This document shows, in pieces, positions 11,500 to 23,885 of a stretch of 64,000 nt of DNA; position 1 is the stretch's first letter; each line of letters opens with the position of its first letter. The notes beneath the pieces are model-generated. The model was not told the origin of the DNA. It saw nothing but the letters and a program-made list of their open reading frames with translations, and did no database searches. The stretch is from Gonapodya sp. JEL0774 (taxonomy: Eukaryota; Monoblepharomycota; Monoblepharidomycetes; Monoblepharidales; Gonapodyaceae): contig JADIIX010000003.1 in NCBI GenBank assembly GCA_027604505.1, positions 186,001-250,000 of the forward strand. Direction: 5' to 3'. The translations under genes were made by a program, and so were the position numbers.

Positions 11500-13242
11500 A
11501 TGTCTATTCCACTGGAAATTGGAGTGCAAATACTAAGCTACGTTGGCTACAAGGATCTCTGTACAGTCTCTGGTGGTGAGTTAGCGATCATTGGATGGAA
11601 TGTATTTTCGACACTGTCACAATGTTACGGCGGTCTGTCTCTCCACATTCGAAGTGAATCGAGCATGGAAGCGATTTGCCGATGATCATCGTCTTTGGCG
11701 GGCTGAAACGGCGAGACTCTATCTTACCCCGCTCTCCTCGGGTACTCCGAAAGAGCAGTTCGCAGCCGCCTTCGAATCTGTGCGTCCTATCATTGATTCG
11801 TATCCCTGTATGGCTAGAGCCCATCATAGGCTTGTCGAGTTTCTCACCCAATCAGGGCCAAGCAAATTGGTCGAATCCTTCAACTCGGGTTGCAATTTGG
11901 AATCCCGGGGATTCGCAATAGCAGAGTTTACGGCACAGAACTTGCCGACGATAAGACCCTTGTTGGCTTGGTACTCACTTGTGGACGGACAATCCATGTT
12001 GAACAACGATGAGGAGGAAATGGAGGAGGAACCGCCGTCCCTGTTTGGGTCTTTTGAATGTTATGGACAGGGTGGGCTCGCGTTTTCTGATTTTATTTCA
12101 CTCCAACTGCCGTATTAAGTCCCGCGATGAAATGCAGTCGTCAATCCGGTCTTTTTATCGGCGGCACATGTCCACACTTTCGTTCATCGGCCCACAGGGA
12201 TCACTTTTCTGGTCGTTGGATATTGTCGCACATCTCGCTACGTGCTCTGCTTCGTGGCTAAGGTCCCCGCTGGTCTTGTGCACCTTGTTGGTCACTTCGT
12301 CACAATGGAACCATCAGGGCAGAGGTACGTACGCAAAGCACGTGCCGGAAGCTGTTCCCAAATCTCATTCGAGTTTCTCTCAGGTTCATTGATTTTGGAC
12401 TCTTTGGCGAGTTCATGGAGCGGTTTGTAGACGAAGTCGTCGCCGGGGAACGCAAAGTGGATCCCGAAACAGACGCGATATCCATGTTCAAGCGATCTGG
12501 AAGAGGAACAAGCGTCGCTGTTACGCAAGGGATCGAGGTTCGAGTATCCTCAATTTGCTGTCTATACCTTGGGAATCCAGCAGGACAATGGTCATACGAA
12601 GTTAGCCTGGTGTGTGCAGTCACCATCGCGCTCCTTAGCTTTATGCACCGAACTCAACATGTTGTCTTATAGAAATATCTAGAGGGCGAGTGCCCGTATC
12701 CGTCTGCTCAATTGGAGTCTCGCAAATGGCAGATTTCCTATCGAAGTGGGAAGGTAGAGCGTGTTGAGGGCCTAGCCGTCGTTGGACATCATCCAAAGCT
12801 TTCCCGTGAGTATCGGTTCATGATCTGCCTTTTCGCAATCTTACCTGTTGTTTCATGTTGGCAATGCGACCCATGACAACAAGTTTTGACTCCCACATTT
12901 AGCTATCGATCATACTGCACGGGAAGACAATCGCGTCGTAGTGAATCCAGCGTTTTGTTAGCGGACTTATTCGATCCGTTTCCCGAAGGGTCAGTCGAAA
13001 CCTCTCACATCATGTTAGGTCCCCCTGTCCATTCGAATCTGAAAGTGATTTTCTCCCCCCTATTTTTCTTGCACTCAGAGACCCCCCAGTCTCCATGTCC
13101 GGCTCTTTCATTTTCGTTCCTGGCACAATTCAAAACCCTTGCGGTGAGAAGTTCGAGGTTCAGGTGGCGCGATGGGAGTTTGAGTACCCCCAAAGAATAT
13201 TGGCCGGTGTAGGGTCGACCTCTCGCCTTGATAGCGCATAAA
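11500..13242 (+). CDS. FBXO3/SKIP16-like protein: F-box + SMI1/KNR4-like region + ApaG domain
   Basis: FBXO3 and plant SKIP16 are SCF ubiquitin-ligase adaptors combining an F-box, a SUKH (SMI1/KNR4) domain and a C-terminal ApaG beta-sandwich. Exon 1 gives the F-box start PLEIGVQILSYVGYKDLCTV, which continues after an intron as VNRAWKRFADDHRLWRAE. A middle part (about 11700-12330) fits the SUKH position (EFTAQNLPTIRPLLAWYSLV, SLFGSFECYGQ). Next come FGLFGEFMERFVDEVVAGE and VAVTQGIEVRVS, matching the FBXO3 linker into ApaG. ApaG blocks follow: SRKWQISYRSGKVERVEGL with VVGHHP, then MSGSFIFVPGTI, EKFEVQVARWEFEYP and the stop at 13240-13242. Roughly eight introns are needed and some internal joints are uncertain, but both ends and the ApaG blocks are convincing. 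Confidence 0.72.
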
Positions 13243-13347
13243 TTATAAATTGTATTGGATCGTTGCAAACCAGAAGTGTTTGCTGTGGTCCGTAGTTTGG
13301 CGTGTGCAGTCACCCCTTCATTCGTACTGCGCAATTCCAACACATCC

Positions 13348-14692
13348 ATGGATATCGACAAATCTCTCGACGACATCATCTCTTCGAAGCGTGGACGAGG
13401 CCGTGGACGTGGACGAGGAGCTGCAGGTCCTCCCCCTCGGGGCGTTCAACAGGGAGGGGGTGGCGCCATTCGCCGAACCAAGCAACAACGAGCGGCGAGA
13501 CAGCAGGCACTAAATCCCATCGCGAAGTGAGTTTCCAAGTATTCTGCTCGATTCTGGTGACAAGCGTGGTGTTTCGCCGTCGCTCTTTGAGAAAGGCGCA
13601 AAGGGCTGACCAGTTTTGGCAATGTCAGACCCCCTGCTGCAGTCAAGGCAGTCCAGAAACAGGTTGCCGCACAGGGTTCGAAAATTGCAATTCGCAACTT
13701 GAACAGCAGCGTCACGGAATCTGACCTCCGTGTAGGTAGAATCTGATGAACAGTAAGATGGAATCGTTCTCATCACCTTCATTCCTTGCAGGAGCTCTGC
13801 ACGCAGTTTTCTCCGGTGAGGATCTCCCCTTCGACTCTTACACATGTGCTTGTGTCTCGGGGGACTTGAATGGGCAAGCGGTCAGGAAAGCGGAACGCGA
13901 AAAGTTGACCCCCCGGATCCACTCGGTTACATCCCCTCCCGAACACCTCCCTTTATTTTCTCTACGCACCTAATCGGCAACGCATTTTCGCTTTTCGACT
14001 CTTGTGACTTGCAATTGCTCAGGTGAAATCTGTGGCGATGCTGTACGACAAGAATGGGAGAAGCTCAGGTTTGTCTGAAAAGTTCCATTCATTTGAGCAG
14101 CCCATTGCGATAGATGTGCTAACTCTCTTTGCTATTCAGGCAGCGCTGAGATCACCTTCCACAGCGCCGAAGCGGCGAAGGCTGTCGCACAACAGTTCCA
14201 TGGCGTCCCACTCGACGGCAAACGTGAGCATAAAGACGAATGAATCGGGGAGTCCATACTCTACTCCCGAGCTCAACTCAGGATCGCCCTTCAGCGATGA
14301 AAGTCATCATTCTACCTATCGTTGCTCCTGTCCCGGTAAAAGTTCCTACTCCAAAGCCAGCGCATGCTGCACCAGCTGCCGGACCTCGTGGAGGCAAGAC
14401 ACGCGGGTGAGTTGTCTCTCAGCAGTCACTGTATGATGACCATTTCAATTAATGTTTCCCAGAGTTGCGCCTCCTGTTCGCGGTGCGATAACTGCTGGGC
14501 AAGCGACTCGTGGGGGGCGAGGTGGTCGTGGAGGCAAGAAGGCTGAGAAACCGAAAACGAAGGAGGATTTGGACATGGAACTTGATCAATTCCTGAAGGT
14601 GTGCCATTCGGAGTTTGCTGAACTCTGCAGTGCCTTCGCAATTATTGATGTTGGAATTGATTATTTCACAATAGGATGGTGCTGCCCAGTAA
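13348..14692 (+). CDS. ALY: ALY/REF (Yra1-type) mRNA export adaptor
   Basis: ALY/REF binds spliced mRNA, joins the TREX complex and hands the mRNA to the export receptor. The N-terminal box is MDIDKSLDDIISSKRGRGRG, the conserved UAP56-binding motif followed by RG repeats. After introns come AAVKAVQKQVAAQGSKIAIR and NLNSSVTESDLR (RNP2 side of the RRM), a short ELCTQFS exon, VKSVAMLYDKNGRSSG and SAEITFHSAEAAKAVAQQF (RNP1 side), then HGVPLDGK. An RG-rich linker leads to the C-terminal UAP56-binding motif DLDMELDQFLKDGAAQ and the stop at 14690-14692. At least seven exons, some very short (the ELCTQFS exon is about 24 bases). All family hallmarks are present in the right order. Confidence 0.9.
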
Positions 14693-14857
14693 AAGCAATT
14701 ATACATGAGGGATAACGTGAGGATGGCCAGGCTCAGCTTTCCACAAATAGGATGCTCCAGGAGAAGTACATGGATGGGGGTTCTTGTATTTTATCGCAAC
14801 AAATCACACTTTGCTACCTCTTTCTGCGTGATTGTGAAATCACACTCATTGTTGCAT

Positions 14858-16962
14858 CTAATCTTCATTGAAATCCCACACGATGACTGAACGATCCAGC
14901 GCAGCTGTGACCATAGTCGCCCTGTTCATTGAAAGTTCATCAGATGTTACTTTGCCAAGGTCACAGCACAAAAGCTCACCCTGAAACGCGAACACTCCAT
15001 ACAGGGGCACCATGAGCCTTCCTTGTCCACATTAACTCTATGTTTCCATCCACGACTTTCCAACAGGATACACGACCATCTGCACCTCCTGAAACGCCCA
15101 AAAGATCTGCGTGACCTGGGAACGGTAGGGCATGCAAGCACGTCGCAGGCGAAGAGTGAGAAAATGTCGAAAGTGTGCTTCCGGTTGAAAGCGAATGGAT
15201 CCGAATGAGCTGATCCGAAGACGCGGTGATGATGTACGGTGCACTAACGGGGACCGTAAGTGTGTTGAACAACAAAATTAATACGTAGTAGTACTTACGC
15301 GAGCTGAATTGCGTAGACGTGACCCTCAATCCCTCTCGCCTCAATGACTTTCCGCCACGGCTTTCCTCCATTCAGAGGAGAGGTTTCCTCGAGGCTGAAT
15401 ATTTCGCTGTCCTCCCCTCCCCACTCCGTGCGACTTTGCTTTCTCCACACAGCAACGCCATGTTCCTCTCCAGCAGCTGCCACCAGCACATCATCGGCAC
15501 TGGGGATTGCTTTGGCAATCGCTACACACAAGATCGCTCCGCTCCGACGTCCCACCTCTTCTGCGAGGTCGCTGAGCACTTCGTGGTTCACGTCGACTGG
15601 ATAAGCAAGCAAGTGCCCGCCAGAACAACCAACAAGCATGTATCCAGCTTCGGTGTCCAATTTGATAGCGATAGGTTGAGAGGGTGCAGCGGATAGACGG
15701 CGCGGAGGTCCGAGCCGCATTGACGGAGACAATTCCGCCACGAAGAGTGCCGGTTGTTGTGAAGTGGAGAATGTGGCCGCCAGAGCGATCCTTTCCTTGA
15801 ACACGCTCAGACAGGAGGCATCATCAAATGCAGCGGCGGTCAGGACACCTCCAGAGTGTGGCAGTGCGCCAACAACAGCGCCAGAGTCCGCTCGCCACAC
15901 CACAGCTGGAGAGCTCCAAATCGAGTTGATCTCAAGTGGATCCGGAGGGACAAACGGTGTGCGGATTGAGAGCAGAAGAGAATTAGGCCCCAGCGCAAGA
16001 GGGGTGTAGGGGGCAGGAGTGTTGGGAGGTAAGGGAGGAGGTGGTGAGAGAGAAGGAGATCCGGGGCGGACGCGATGTTCCCCCCTTCTCCAGTTGGCAA
16101 GTGTGAGATGCCGCGAGCGAAACACAGTTTTCCAGTGCGGCTCTAGGCCTAAAATAAAGGAGAGAGGCCGGGAGGGTGATCGTGGAGAGGGAGAATAGAG
16201 GGTGGTGGTCGACGTAGGCGCAGTATCTGAAAACGCAATTGGTCCTTTGGGTTCTGAAGTCTCGGTCCGACGAGCAAGTGAATCCAGAAGAAGTGAAGCA
16301 GCATGTCGCCGCTGCCGGATTGAAGACCAAGTGGCGGGAAGCCCATTTTCTAATGACTTTGGGATTCCAAGGAGAAACATGGACGGTGACGGAGAGGGAT
16401 AAGGAGGGAAACCACTTGACTGTTGTGAAGGCCGTGGTACAACTTGATCCAGTAGTAGGCACCACATTAGCCGCAGTAGAATCCACAGGAATAGTGCCTA
16501 CGTACCTCTGGTGAGAGGTCCCCACCACGTAGTTCGGCACATTTCGAGCCACAACCAGTTGTCAGAGATGACTTTGTGGAAACGTCGGCAGACACGGGAT
16601 GAGGATGCGATCGACATAGCATCAAGTTTAGAGAACACCAAGAGCAAAAGTTCGTCTGGAAGTCCTCCAAGACTGGTCTCTGAGATACCAGACACAAGCC
16701 TCCAACCTGATACATCCTTGTCTGCAGCGATCACCGAGGCAAGAGCGACCTTGGATTTGGGGCTCAGCGATGCAAAAAGAGTAAGAATAGCTTGAGCAGC
16801 GGATAATTCCTCCAGTTTGCTGATTCCCAGTTCGACTGTGTCGGTTGTCAAATGATTTAGATCTGACGGCGAGGGATTGGACGTGCCAATGTAACGCCCT
16901 CCTCTTGCCTGGACCTTTCCAAAGAAGCGCGGAATATCGATAGGAGCGCTGGCAGGGTTCAT
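14858..16962 (-). CDS. F-box/WD40-repeat protein (probable SCF substrate adaptor)
   Basis: The first exon (16962 to about 16505) contains a clear F-box: LPDELLLLVFSKLDAMSI, VCRRFHKVISDNWLWLEMC. After an intron a long exon continues to about 15298. It has GLEPHWKTVFRSRHLTLANW, typical of the F-box/WD40 linker, then irregular WD-like blades (VVWRADSGAVVGALPHSGGV, AGYMLVGCSGGHLLAYPVD, DDVLVAAAGEEHGVAVWRK, GIEGHVYAIQLA). Later exons give PYIITASSDQLIRIHSLSTG, LLGVSGGADGRVSCWKV and GAPVWSVRVSG. The last exon, ATMVTAALDRSVIVWDFNED with the stop at 14858-14860, closes the propeller. Such proteins bring substrates to Skp1-Cul1 ligases; the substrate is unknown. The ATG at 16962 was chosen; an in-frame ATG also exists at 17019. 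It is divergent with GST kappa, 288 bases apart. Confidence 0.8.
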
Positions 16963-17250
16963 GAGTGATTGAATCTGAATTGTGTTAGTATACATTTGCA
17001 CTGATGCTATATACGGCATATCAATAGTCTGTCACACATGGCGAAGATCACACATCTTTTAAATTTGGTTGAATAGAGCAACGAAGATTACAGCTGCTGA
17101 TACAGAACAGCAATACCGATAAATTGAACAGATGACGTTCGGAAAGTGTGCGGATAAGGTTGTGCCGTGGATGTGCCGAATGCAGAACATTGATATTCAT
17201 CCCCCGTCAATACTAAAGAACGGAAACTCCCTCTATTTTCAGGAGCTCAT

Positions 17251-18491
17251 ATGTCAGACATAAAAAGACCCCTCATCAAGCTTCACTACGGTGTGGATTC
17301 CTTCTCTCCCGCCCATGCGAACGGTGTTCACAGGGTTCGAATTTGACTCATCGTCGGTGATCGTTTCCCTATCCCAAAGATGTTGTCTCCCCGTATTCAT
17401 ACTTCGCGTTCGAGGTCTTACATCGGTAGGCAGATCATCAATTACCATGCTGCAGAGATAGGGATGCCGACATTGGTTGTGACTCAGATATAAGAATCTG
17501 AAGCTCTGGGACATTGATGTGGAGCTATGTCCTGTATTTCTTGGGGGTTTGCATGGTCTAGTGAGATTCCTGCTTTTGGAGACGACGGAATCAACTCAGC
17601 TTCATGTAACCACTTTGCTATCCAGACCGGCAACCAGGCGCCGTCGGTTCTCCCTCTGCGAGGTGCTCATCTTGCCAGAGACGGCCCCAGGTCCTCAAAG
17701 CAGTTTTCGGTTCCGATAAAGCCCGTGGCACGCTTTCCACAACAGACTCTTAAAGTGAGATTGCAAGGGTCAAATGTTCCTGTCGCCGTCGCTCGCGTTG
17801 TCTGAACCTGAGTGTGTTCGGTGCAGTGCATGCGTCTCCTAACATTCATTAAATTGCGCCACCCTGAACACCTCGAGAATGCAACCCGAGCGCTCATGAG
17901 GAAATTGCAATTCGAGCAGGGTGACATAGAGAAGGAATCGGATGTTGCGGATGCTTTGGCGTTTTTGGGGAAAGAGAATGTTCGTGTTTGGCTCTCCCAG
18001 GTGAGCGAGTATCCAGTTTGTCCATTGTTGTGGGGTAGCTTTTCTCACATCTGGGAATCAGGAGGTGTCCAAACAGGAGGTGAAAGATGCACTCACAGCC
18101 CAAGTTCGCTCCGCATATGAATCGGGTGCTTATGGGGTGAGTTTGATGTCCATGTATTGGTGTAGGTGGACCCATACCTGACAATCATTGGGGAACAGAT
18201 GCCATGGTGGATTAGTACGTTCACGACATTCATCGATTTTGACCGAATCGCGGTTAATTCGTAAACTTTGCCTGCAGTCTCGAAGCCAACTCCAAACGGC
18301 ACAGAAACTGAGGTGTTTTTTGGAAGCGATAGATGGTGAGTGGCTGTAGTGGACGTTTAGATGTAAATGAAGGTTTGAACCGTAGATAATCTTTCACGCT
18401 TCATAGGTACCATATCGTAGATTTTCTTGGTGTGCCTTGGTACGGCTATAATCCTTCAACACCGATCAAGGAAGGGAAGTGGATGCTTTAG
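17251..18491 (+). CDS. GSTK1: Glutathione S-transferase kappa (DsbA-like fold)
   Basis: Kappa-class GSTs have a thioredoxin/DsbA-type fold and occur in mitochondria and peroxisomes. The start MSDIKRPLIKLHY joins across an intron (about 17289-17381) to DVVSPYSYFAFEVLHR, the kappa active-site region with the catalytic Ser. YKNLKLWDIDVELCPVFLGG, LTGNQAPS and LRGAHLARDGP follow. Next are MRLLTFIKLRHPEHLE, SDVADALAFLGKENVRVWL, EVKDALTAQVRSAYESGAYG with MPWWI, and EVFFGSDRWYHIVDFLGVPW near the end (stop 18489-18491). This reproduces the kappa layout, including the insertion of a helical domain between two thioredoxin halves. The GAYG-x-P-W and FGSDR motifs are diagnostic. It has seven to eight short introns. 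Subcellular location cannot be told; I see no obvious peroxisomal C-terminal signal. Confidence 0.85.
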
Positions 18492-18798
18492 ATAGCCCGG
18501 GTGTTCTATCGTATGGCAATGAACGGTATAGGTGTTACATCTCACATGTATGCGATGCATGTGGCAGAAATTTTAATGATTATGTTGGGACCAGCATACT
18601 ATCGGAAACGTCGAGAAGTGCCGAGAGTGCATTGGTGTCGGAAGCTTGAGTATCGACGTACGTCGCGTGAATTTGCATTTGATCCTAGATGAAATACGAT
18701 TTATTGTTCTGTAATGTAATGTGCATGCTTAAATTCATTGCTGTAGAATGGATTCTGTACAGATTATCGCAAGGGACGCTCCTGAACCCCGGTTCCTC
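18492..18798. other. Short convergent intergenic region
   Basis: About 300 bases between two converging stops. It is AT-rich, with several TGTA/TATG motifs that could belong to 3'-end processing signals. No gene is seen. Confidence 0.4.
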
Positions 18799-21700
18799 CT
18801 ATCCCACCCATATTTCCAAGTCTTCTTCGGCCTCTTTTGTGTACACAGTTTCCTCTGAGACACCCCGATTCATCGTTCCGAGGCCTTCTCTCGATCCGAC
18901 ATACTCCGGAACCTCTCGCACGGGCAATGGGTACGTGTGCTTTCCATCGGTCGAAGATGTCCTTGGGTCGGCAGATTCTGTGGTATCCCATGTCAAAGTG
19001 GGAGGTTCGAATGCCGCAAAGTCGATGAGAGCCTGCATTGAGCCCCATTCAATGATCTTCTTCTCCAACCAAGGCTGATAATGCAGGACATAAACATGAA
19101 CAAACTCTCAGTGAACCATATGGATAACTTATATTCACATTGAACTCCCTCGAACTTCTGAGATCACTCACCAGGTTGACCGGTTTGGTCAAATAATCGT
19201 TGCATCCTGCCGCCAAAGCTGCATCTCTGTCAGAAGGACTTGTACTGGCCGTCAAAGCGACAATGACAACACTAGCAGCATGATAACCGGTAAATGTGCC
19301 CAGACGGGATCGGTGCTCGCGGCGTTCTCGCTCGATATCGCGGATCTGGACAGTGGCTTCAATACCGTTCATGATCGGCATGAGAATATCCATCTAAGAT
19401 TCGTCAAAGAGAACGACCATAAGTTTTCCAACATGTCATGAACGTAGATTCAAGCAACAGATACTCACGAGCACGAGGTGAAACTTTCCCTCTCGCCACT
19501 TCTCTACGGCCTCTTTGCCGTTGGCCGCCACAGCACAGAAAATGCCCCTTTTTTTCAAGAACGTGGACAATATCGTCTGGTTGATTGTGTTGTCTAAGCA
19601 GCAGGGACGGAGAAGGTGTCCAGCTCAATTTGACAAGGACGATTCGACACCTTTCCTCACCTTCTACTATCAGGACGTTGACGGGCGGTCGAGCGGGGCC
19701 TGGGCGTACCTGCTTTCCCTCCTTGTTCTTCCCGGATTCTTTCTTTTTCTTTATCTTCTTGGAATCCAGCTTCGGTTTCAGCTCCGCTGAATCCGTCCTC
19801 TTCTTCGCCCCGGACGCGACAGTATCTGCCTCTTCATCTTCGTCCGTCATCCCATCCACATCATTCGATGAAGACTCAAGAACGTCAAGAGAAAGGCGAA
19901 GGGCGTGGAGAAGTTTGCGAGGGCCGACGGGTTTGGTGATGATATGCACGCGAGGTGGTGACGAGAGACTAACTGGAGCAGCAATCGACTGAGTTAGGTA
20001 GCGATTTAACCAGGATGTGAATGTTTACGGATTAATCACGGGCTGTGATGGTTTATTGCGGAGACGATCCTCACCAGTGCAAACTCAGCAGCTCTCGCTT
20101 CGCCTCCAGGAGCACAACAATATACCACAGCGACACCCCGCCTTCCATAGCCTGCCGCATCTAGCGCACCAATATCGTCATCTACAATCACAATGGTTCG
20201 ACGAGCGCGGGCTGCGCGGCGGGAAGCACGGGTGGATCCAGAGGCCGGTGGGTCAACAGAGTCCAGGGTGGCACGGAGAGAGGAGGCAGATGGGGTGGTG
20301 GAAACGTAGCAGCCTGGGCAAAGTCAAAAGTGGGGAGGACATTGCTGATCAATGTTCGAGCTTCTCTTGTTCGTTTGGAGACTCACCCCATCCTTGACAC
20401 CATGCCGCAACAGCAACCTCACCACTTCCCCGCACGAGGATGATCCTCACTCCGAACATTCCCGCCGCCCACCCCACAACTTCCTCCACCTTAGCCATAT
20501 GTCCGTGCGCCACCCTGGCGGCCGCAGCACCTCCACCTGCTCCATCTGCCTGCGCCTGTGCCCCAACAGCTCGCTGCACAACAGGTAGTGTGAACTTAAA
20601 CCGATATAATCTACGAGGCGCAGACGTCGGACTTCCATGTCCCTGCCCAGCGGCATTGCCAATTTCTGGGTTCTTCACTTGAGACACTCTCGAGGAGTCG
20701 ATCCGTCCACCTATGGATGCAGCGAGCGCCATAAGTGCTGGATCAGCGAGAGGCGAGTTTGGGTCGGAGGGTAACATTGGCAGCGCGGGGGAATACGTCA
20801 CGGAGATAGAAACGTCTGTGACAAATGAGGAAAACGGAGCGGAAGAGTGTGTCGGAGCTGGCCGTGGGGCACTCATAGAGGAAAGAACAACGAGTGGGTG
20901 ATTTGAAAGGGAGAGGCGGAGGGATCCAGAGAGGAGCTGACGGAGGATGTGACATCAGGGCCGATTTTAAATTCCAAGCTCATAAAACGGTCGTGACTCA
21001 CCCCGACCACTACACCCACAACGGCTCCTCTGCTTCCCACAACCAAGTTCACATGTTTTACCCCACTTCCCTCCACTCCATCGCAACGAATCTCCACAGG
21101 GCATCGCTTGTCCCACGCGCGCCGCGAGACCAGTTCTGCGGATGCTTCAACCATGCAAAACACGTCAAAGGCTTCTTCGACCTTCTCAATTGACGTGGGG
21201 GCGGACGAATGCATCCCCTCCATGCCTAGACCGGTAAAGTCATGTCCCGAACCTCCATCCTCGATCACCATCCCAGCTACTTCTTCGGCAGCCGTTGCCG
21301 CGGCCTCTCCCGAGGATGCCTGTACATTCATCCCCGGAGCCAAGGAGCCCAAACTCGACGCCCCTTTCCAACCACTAGCCGCGAGCTCCACCACATCCTT
21401 CAACAGAACGAGTGCTGCCGCGGATCGGGCGCGGGTGAGGGATATCGAGGCATCAAGAGAAGATAGGTACTTGTCAGTGCCTTCAGAATGGTAGAGGAGT
21501 AGGGGAAGAATAAAATGGTGGATGGAGAGGGATAGGAGGAGGAATAATGTTGCGGACAACTGAGAGACGATTTTGGGGTTGAAAGTGGCACAGGGGAGGG
21601 AGTAAAACGCAAGTGGAAGGTCAGAGATATCCACTTGGCTGGAAAGAGGCTTTTCAGTCAACTCCGAACCGCAACACCTTCTAAAGACCCACCAGTCCTG

Positions 21701-23885
21701 TCCAATTCACGTCGCCGGCGATCCATCCAGCTAGACCTCCCCTCTCAAGCCACCCCGCAACAGTGACTATCACCCCTTGCAGGCCCAAAATGACTGTCAC
21801 GCCGGCTCCGACTGCCGCCTCGGGAGGAACCGCGTCGGCTCGCACTCCAAAAATGAGGGCGGTGAGCGCCATAAGGGCCACGAGATGCAGATTGATTGAC
21901 AGGGGGAGTTCTGGGGTTTGCGTGAGCGATGAGCTGGGGGATGCAAATGGTAGAGGGGTGCGTAAACGGACTGGGTACGTTGTGGAAAAGGTTCGGAAGG
22001 TTTCTGCCAAGGAAATACATGCACCGACAAGGAGGCCCAATGCTAGTATGCGCGACGCTAATAGACGGAGACGAGCGACTGTGTGGCGGGTTGTGAGGAC
22101 GGTGTGGTGTCGTAGGAGGTGGACGTGCTGAGTTGGAAGCGCTTGTGAAACGGGAGCGACATGGGGAAGATGAGATGTAGGGCGCGCGAGAGGAGGACGC
22201 GACGATGAGACAGGTGATGATTCCGAAGACCCGTTTGAGTAGGTGGAGTTGGCGGAAGATTGACGACTTGAAGCCACACTTTCTGCCGCCTGGATTGCTT
22301 GTTCACCGGTGGATGAGTTTGTGATAAGTGATACCGCCGGAGTAGCCGAGACTACTAAGGTCACCAGAGAACTCCGGAGAGTGCTGAGGACCGTGGAGTC
22401 GCGCGGGGGAACTGGAGGTGTGGGGGTGGTTTGTTGCGTAACAGTTTCATAGGTTGAAAGTCTTGACAGCACCTCTGATCCTGGGCCGGGCAGCGGAGCT
22501 GATCCCATCGACTTGACGAGCGGAGCTAAGCCAGGGACGTGAGAAGCGCTCCATGACGCGGCGTGATCTTTCGCAATATCGAGGATGGAGCCAGAGTGGC
22601 GAGTAGAGTGGGCGTATTGGTCGTTCATAGAAGAATCGCGCGAACGTGGTGCCGCAGTTGCAGTTGGAATGAGAACGTTGTGACCGTGTGTGACCGTGAG
22701 TCCGGTGGATTCGAGGGAGTGGGTAGTATCGGTAGTGACCGACGCGACCAGCGAAGACCCAAAAAGAGACGGTCGGCGGAATTCGACGGAGGAACCTCCT
22801 GCGCCAGTTCCCCAGCCCACGTGCTGGTTAGGCATGGAACCTGAAGCGGACGCTGAGAGCGAAGGGGCCAGGGAGACAAGTTTAGCCTCTGAGACGTGGT
22901 GCCCCTCGACCTCCCGTCGAGCGTCTGCTTCGTCAGTGAGCAGATGCAGGGGCACAAGTAGATCGAAGCAACGGGATGCTTCTACCGCCAGATAGGACGC
23001 AAGGGCGGTGGATTGTTCGAGTAAAGATATTGCAAACGGGGGTAAATAGTGCTGGGGAGCAAAGTAGTCATTAAATTCCATGTCCTCAGAGGGTGACGAC
23101 CAAGTCGTGGGTGCAAGTGATTGCGATTGCAGATAAGGGCCAGAGGTGAAGGAAGGGCGCTTGAGTTGGGAACCGTGGACGGAACCCGATCGACGGGAGG
23201 ACACGGAGGAAGCGGTGGTTTCGGAGTGAGTGAGTGATAAAGTGCGACCAGTGGCGAAAGCCGTCGAGGTTGAGGTGGGAGTCGGCGTTTGCGCAGGCGT
23301 AGGAGTGGGGGTGGGCCGTGACCGGATGCCCATATCCCGACCACCCGTTCCTCGTCTCACACCCGTGATTGCTTCACCACCGGCCTCCACGCCAGCCCCT
23401 TCCAAGCTTCCAACATTCTCCACGCGGAGCTCTGAAGCCAAGTCCCTTAATTCATTGTTAACACCGAACGGTACCCTGCTCCCATTCATGCTCAACTTCC
23501 CACCGTCCCGTCCTTCGCTGTCACTGCTGAGTTCCGAATCAATATTTTCCGACTCATAGCCATCGTTTGTCACGTCTTGTTGAAGTTTTCTTGGTTTGCC
23601 GTCTTCCCCACTGTTCGTAAAGCCCGGTCCAAAAGCTTCAACTGCCACCAAGTCACCGTACCGTCCAGACGACCGATCCATCCCTCGGACACCACAAGTC
23701 GGTAACCACCACAGAGAGGTGCCCGTGGTGCTCCTTGGTGTGCTCGACCTTCTCCGAGGCAAAGTTGTTCCTTCCGTTATCAAATCCATTTCCATTTCGA
23801 TGCCATCATCCGCTTTTTCAATGTCCTTCTTTATCACAACTTCTCCTTTCGATGGTGAGCTCCTGCTATCCGGATCTTTTTGCAT
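18799..23885 (-). CDS. SSK1: Ssk1/Mcs4-like response regulator with degenerate histidine-kinase core, two receiver domains and membrane segments
   Basis: Ssk1-type regulators sit at the end of the fungal osmosensing phosphorelay and switch on the HOG MAP-kinase kinase kinase. The C-terminal receiver is complete: NVLIVE-DNTINQ acidic pocket, phospho-acceptor in HLVLMDILMPIMNG, VALTAS, and LAAGCNDYLTKPVNL, followed by the Ssk1 hallmark LEKKIIEWGSMQALIDF. Upstream lies a second, decayed receiver: RTIVIVDDDIGALDA and VHIITKPVGPRKL, without a recognisable phospho-acceptor. Further N-terminal is a histidine-kinase-like stretch (LVLLKDVVELAASGWKG, LADPALMALAASIGGRI, RFKFTLPV) lacking the phospho-accepting His and clear N/G boxes. 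Four hydrophobic helices lie at about 21500-22050. The N-terminal ~600 residues are Ser/Pro/Thr-rich with a PT/PS repeat near 23280. The total is near 1500 residues, far longer than yeast Ssk1 (712). Introns occur at the junctions near 21660, 20960, 20370, 20070, 19650, 19430 and 19110. Confidence 0.75.

Noticed and set aside
17325-17350. GGTTCGAATT-like sequence suggesting a tRNA T-loop
   Set aside because: It lies in an intron of the GST kappa gene and no acceptor, D or anticodon stems can be formed around it.
23230-23560. Plus-strand open frames opposite the Ssk1-like N-terminus
   Set aside because: Shadow frames of a low-complexity Ser/Pro/Thr coding region; no independent start context or homology.
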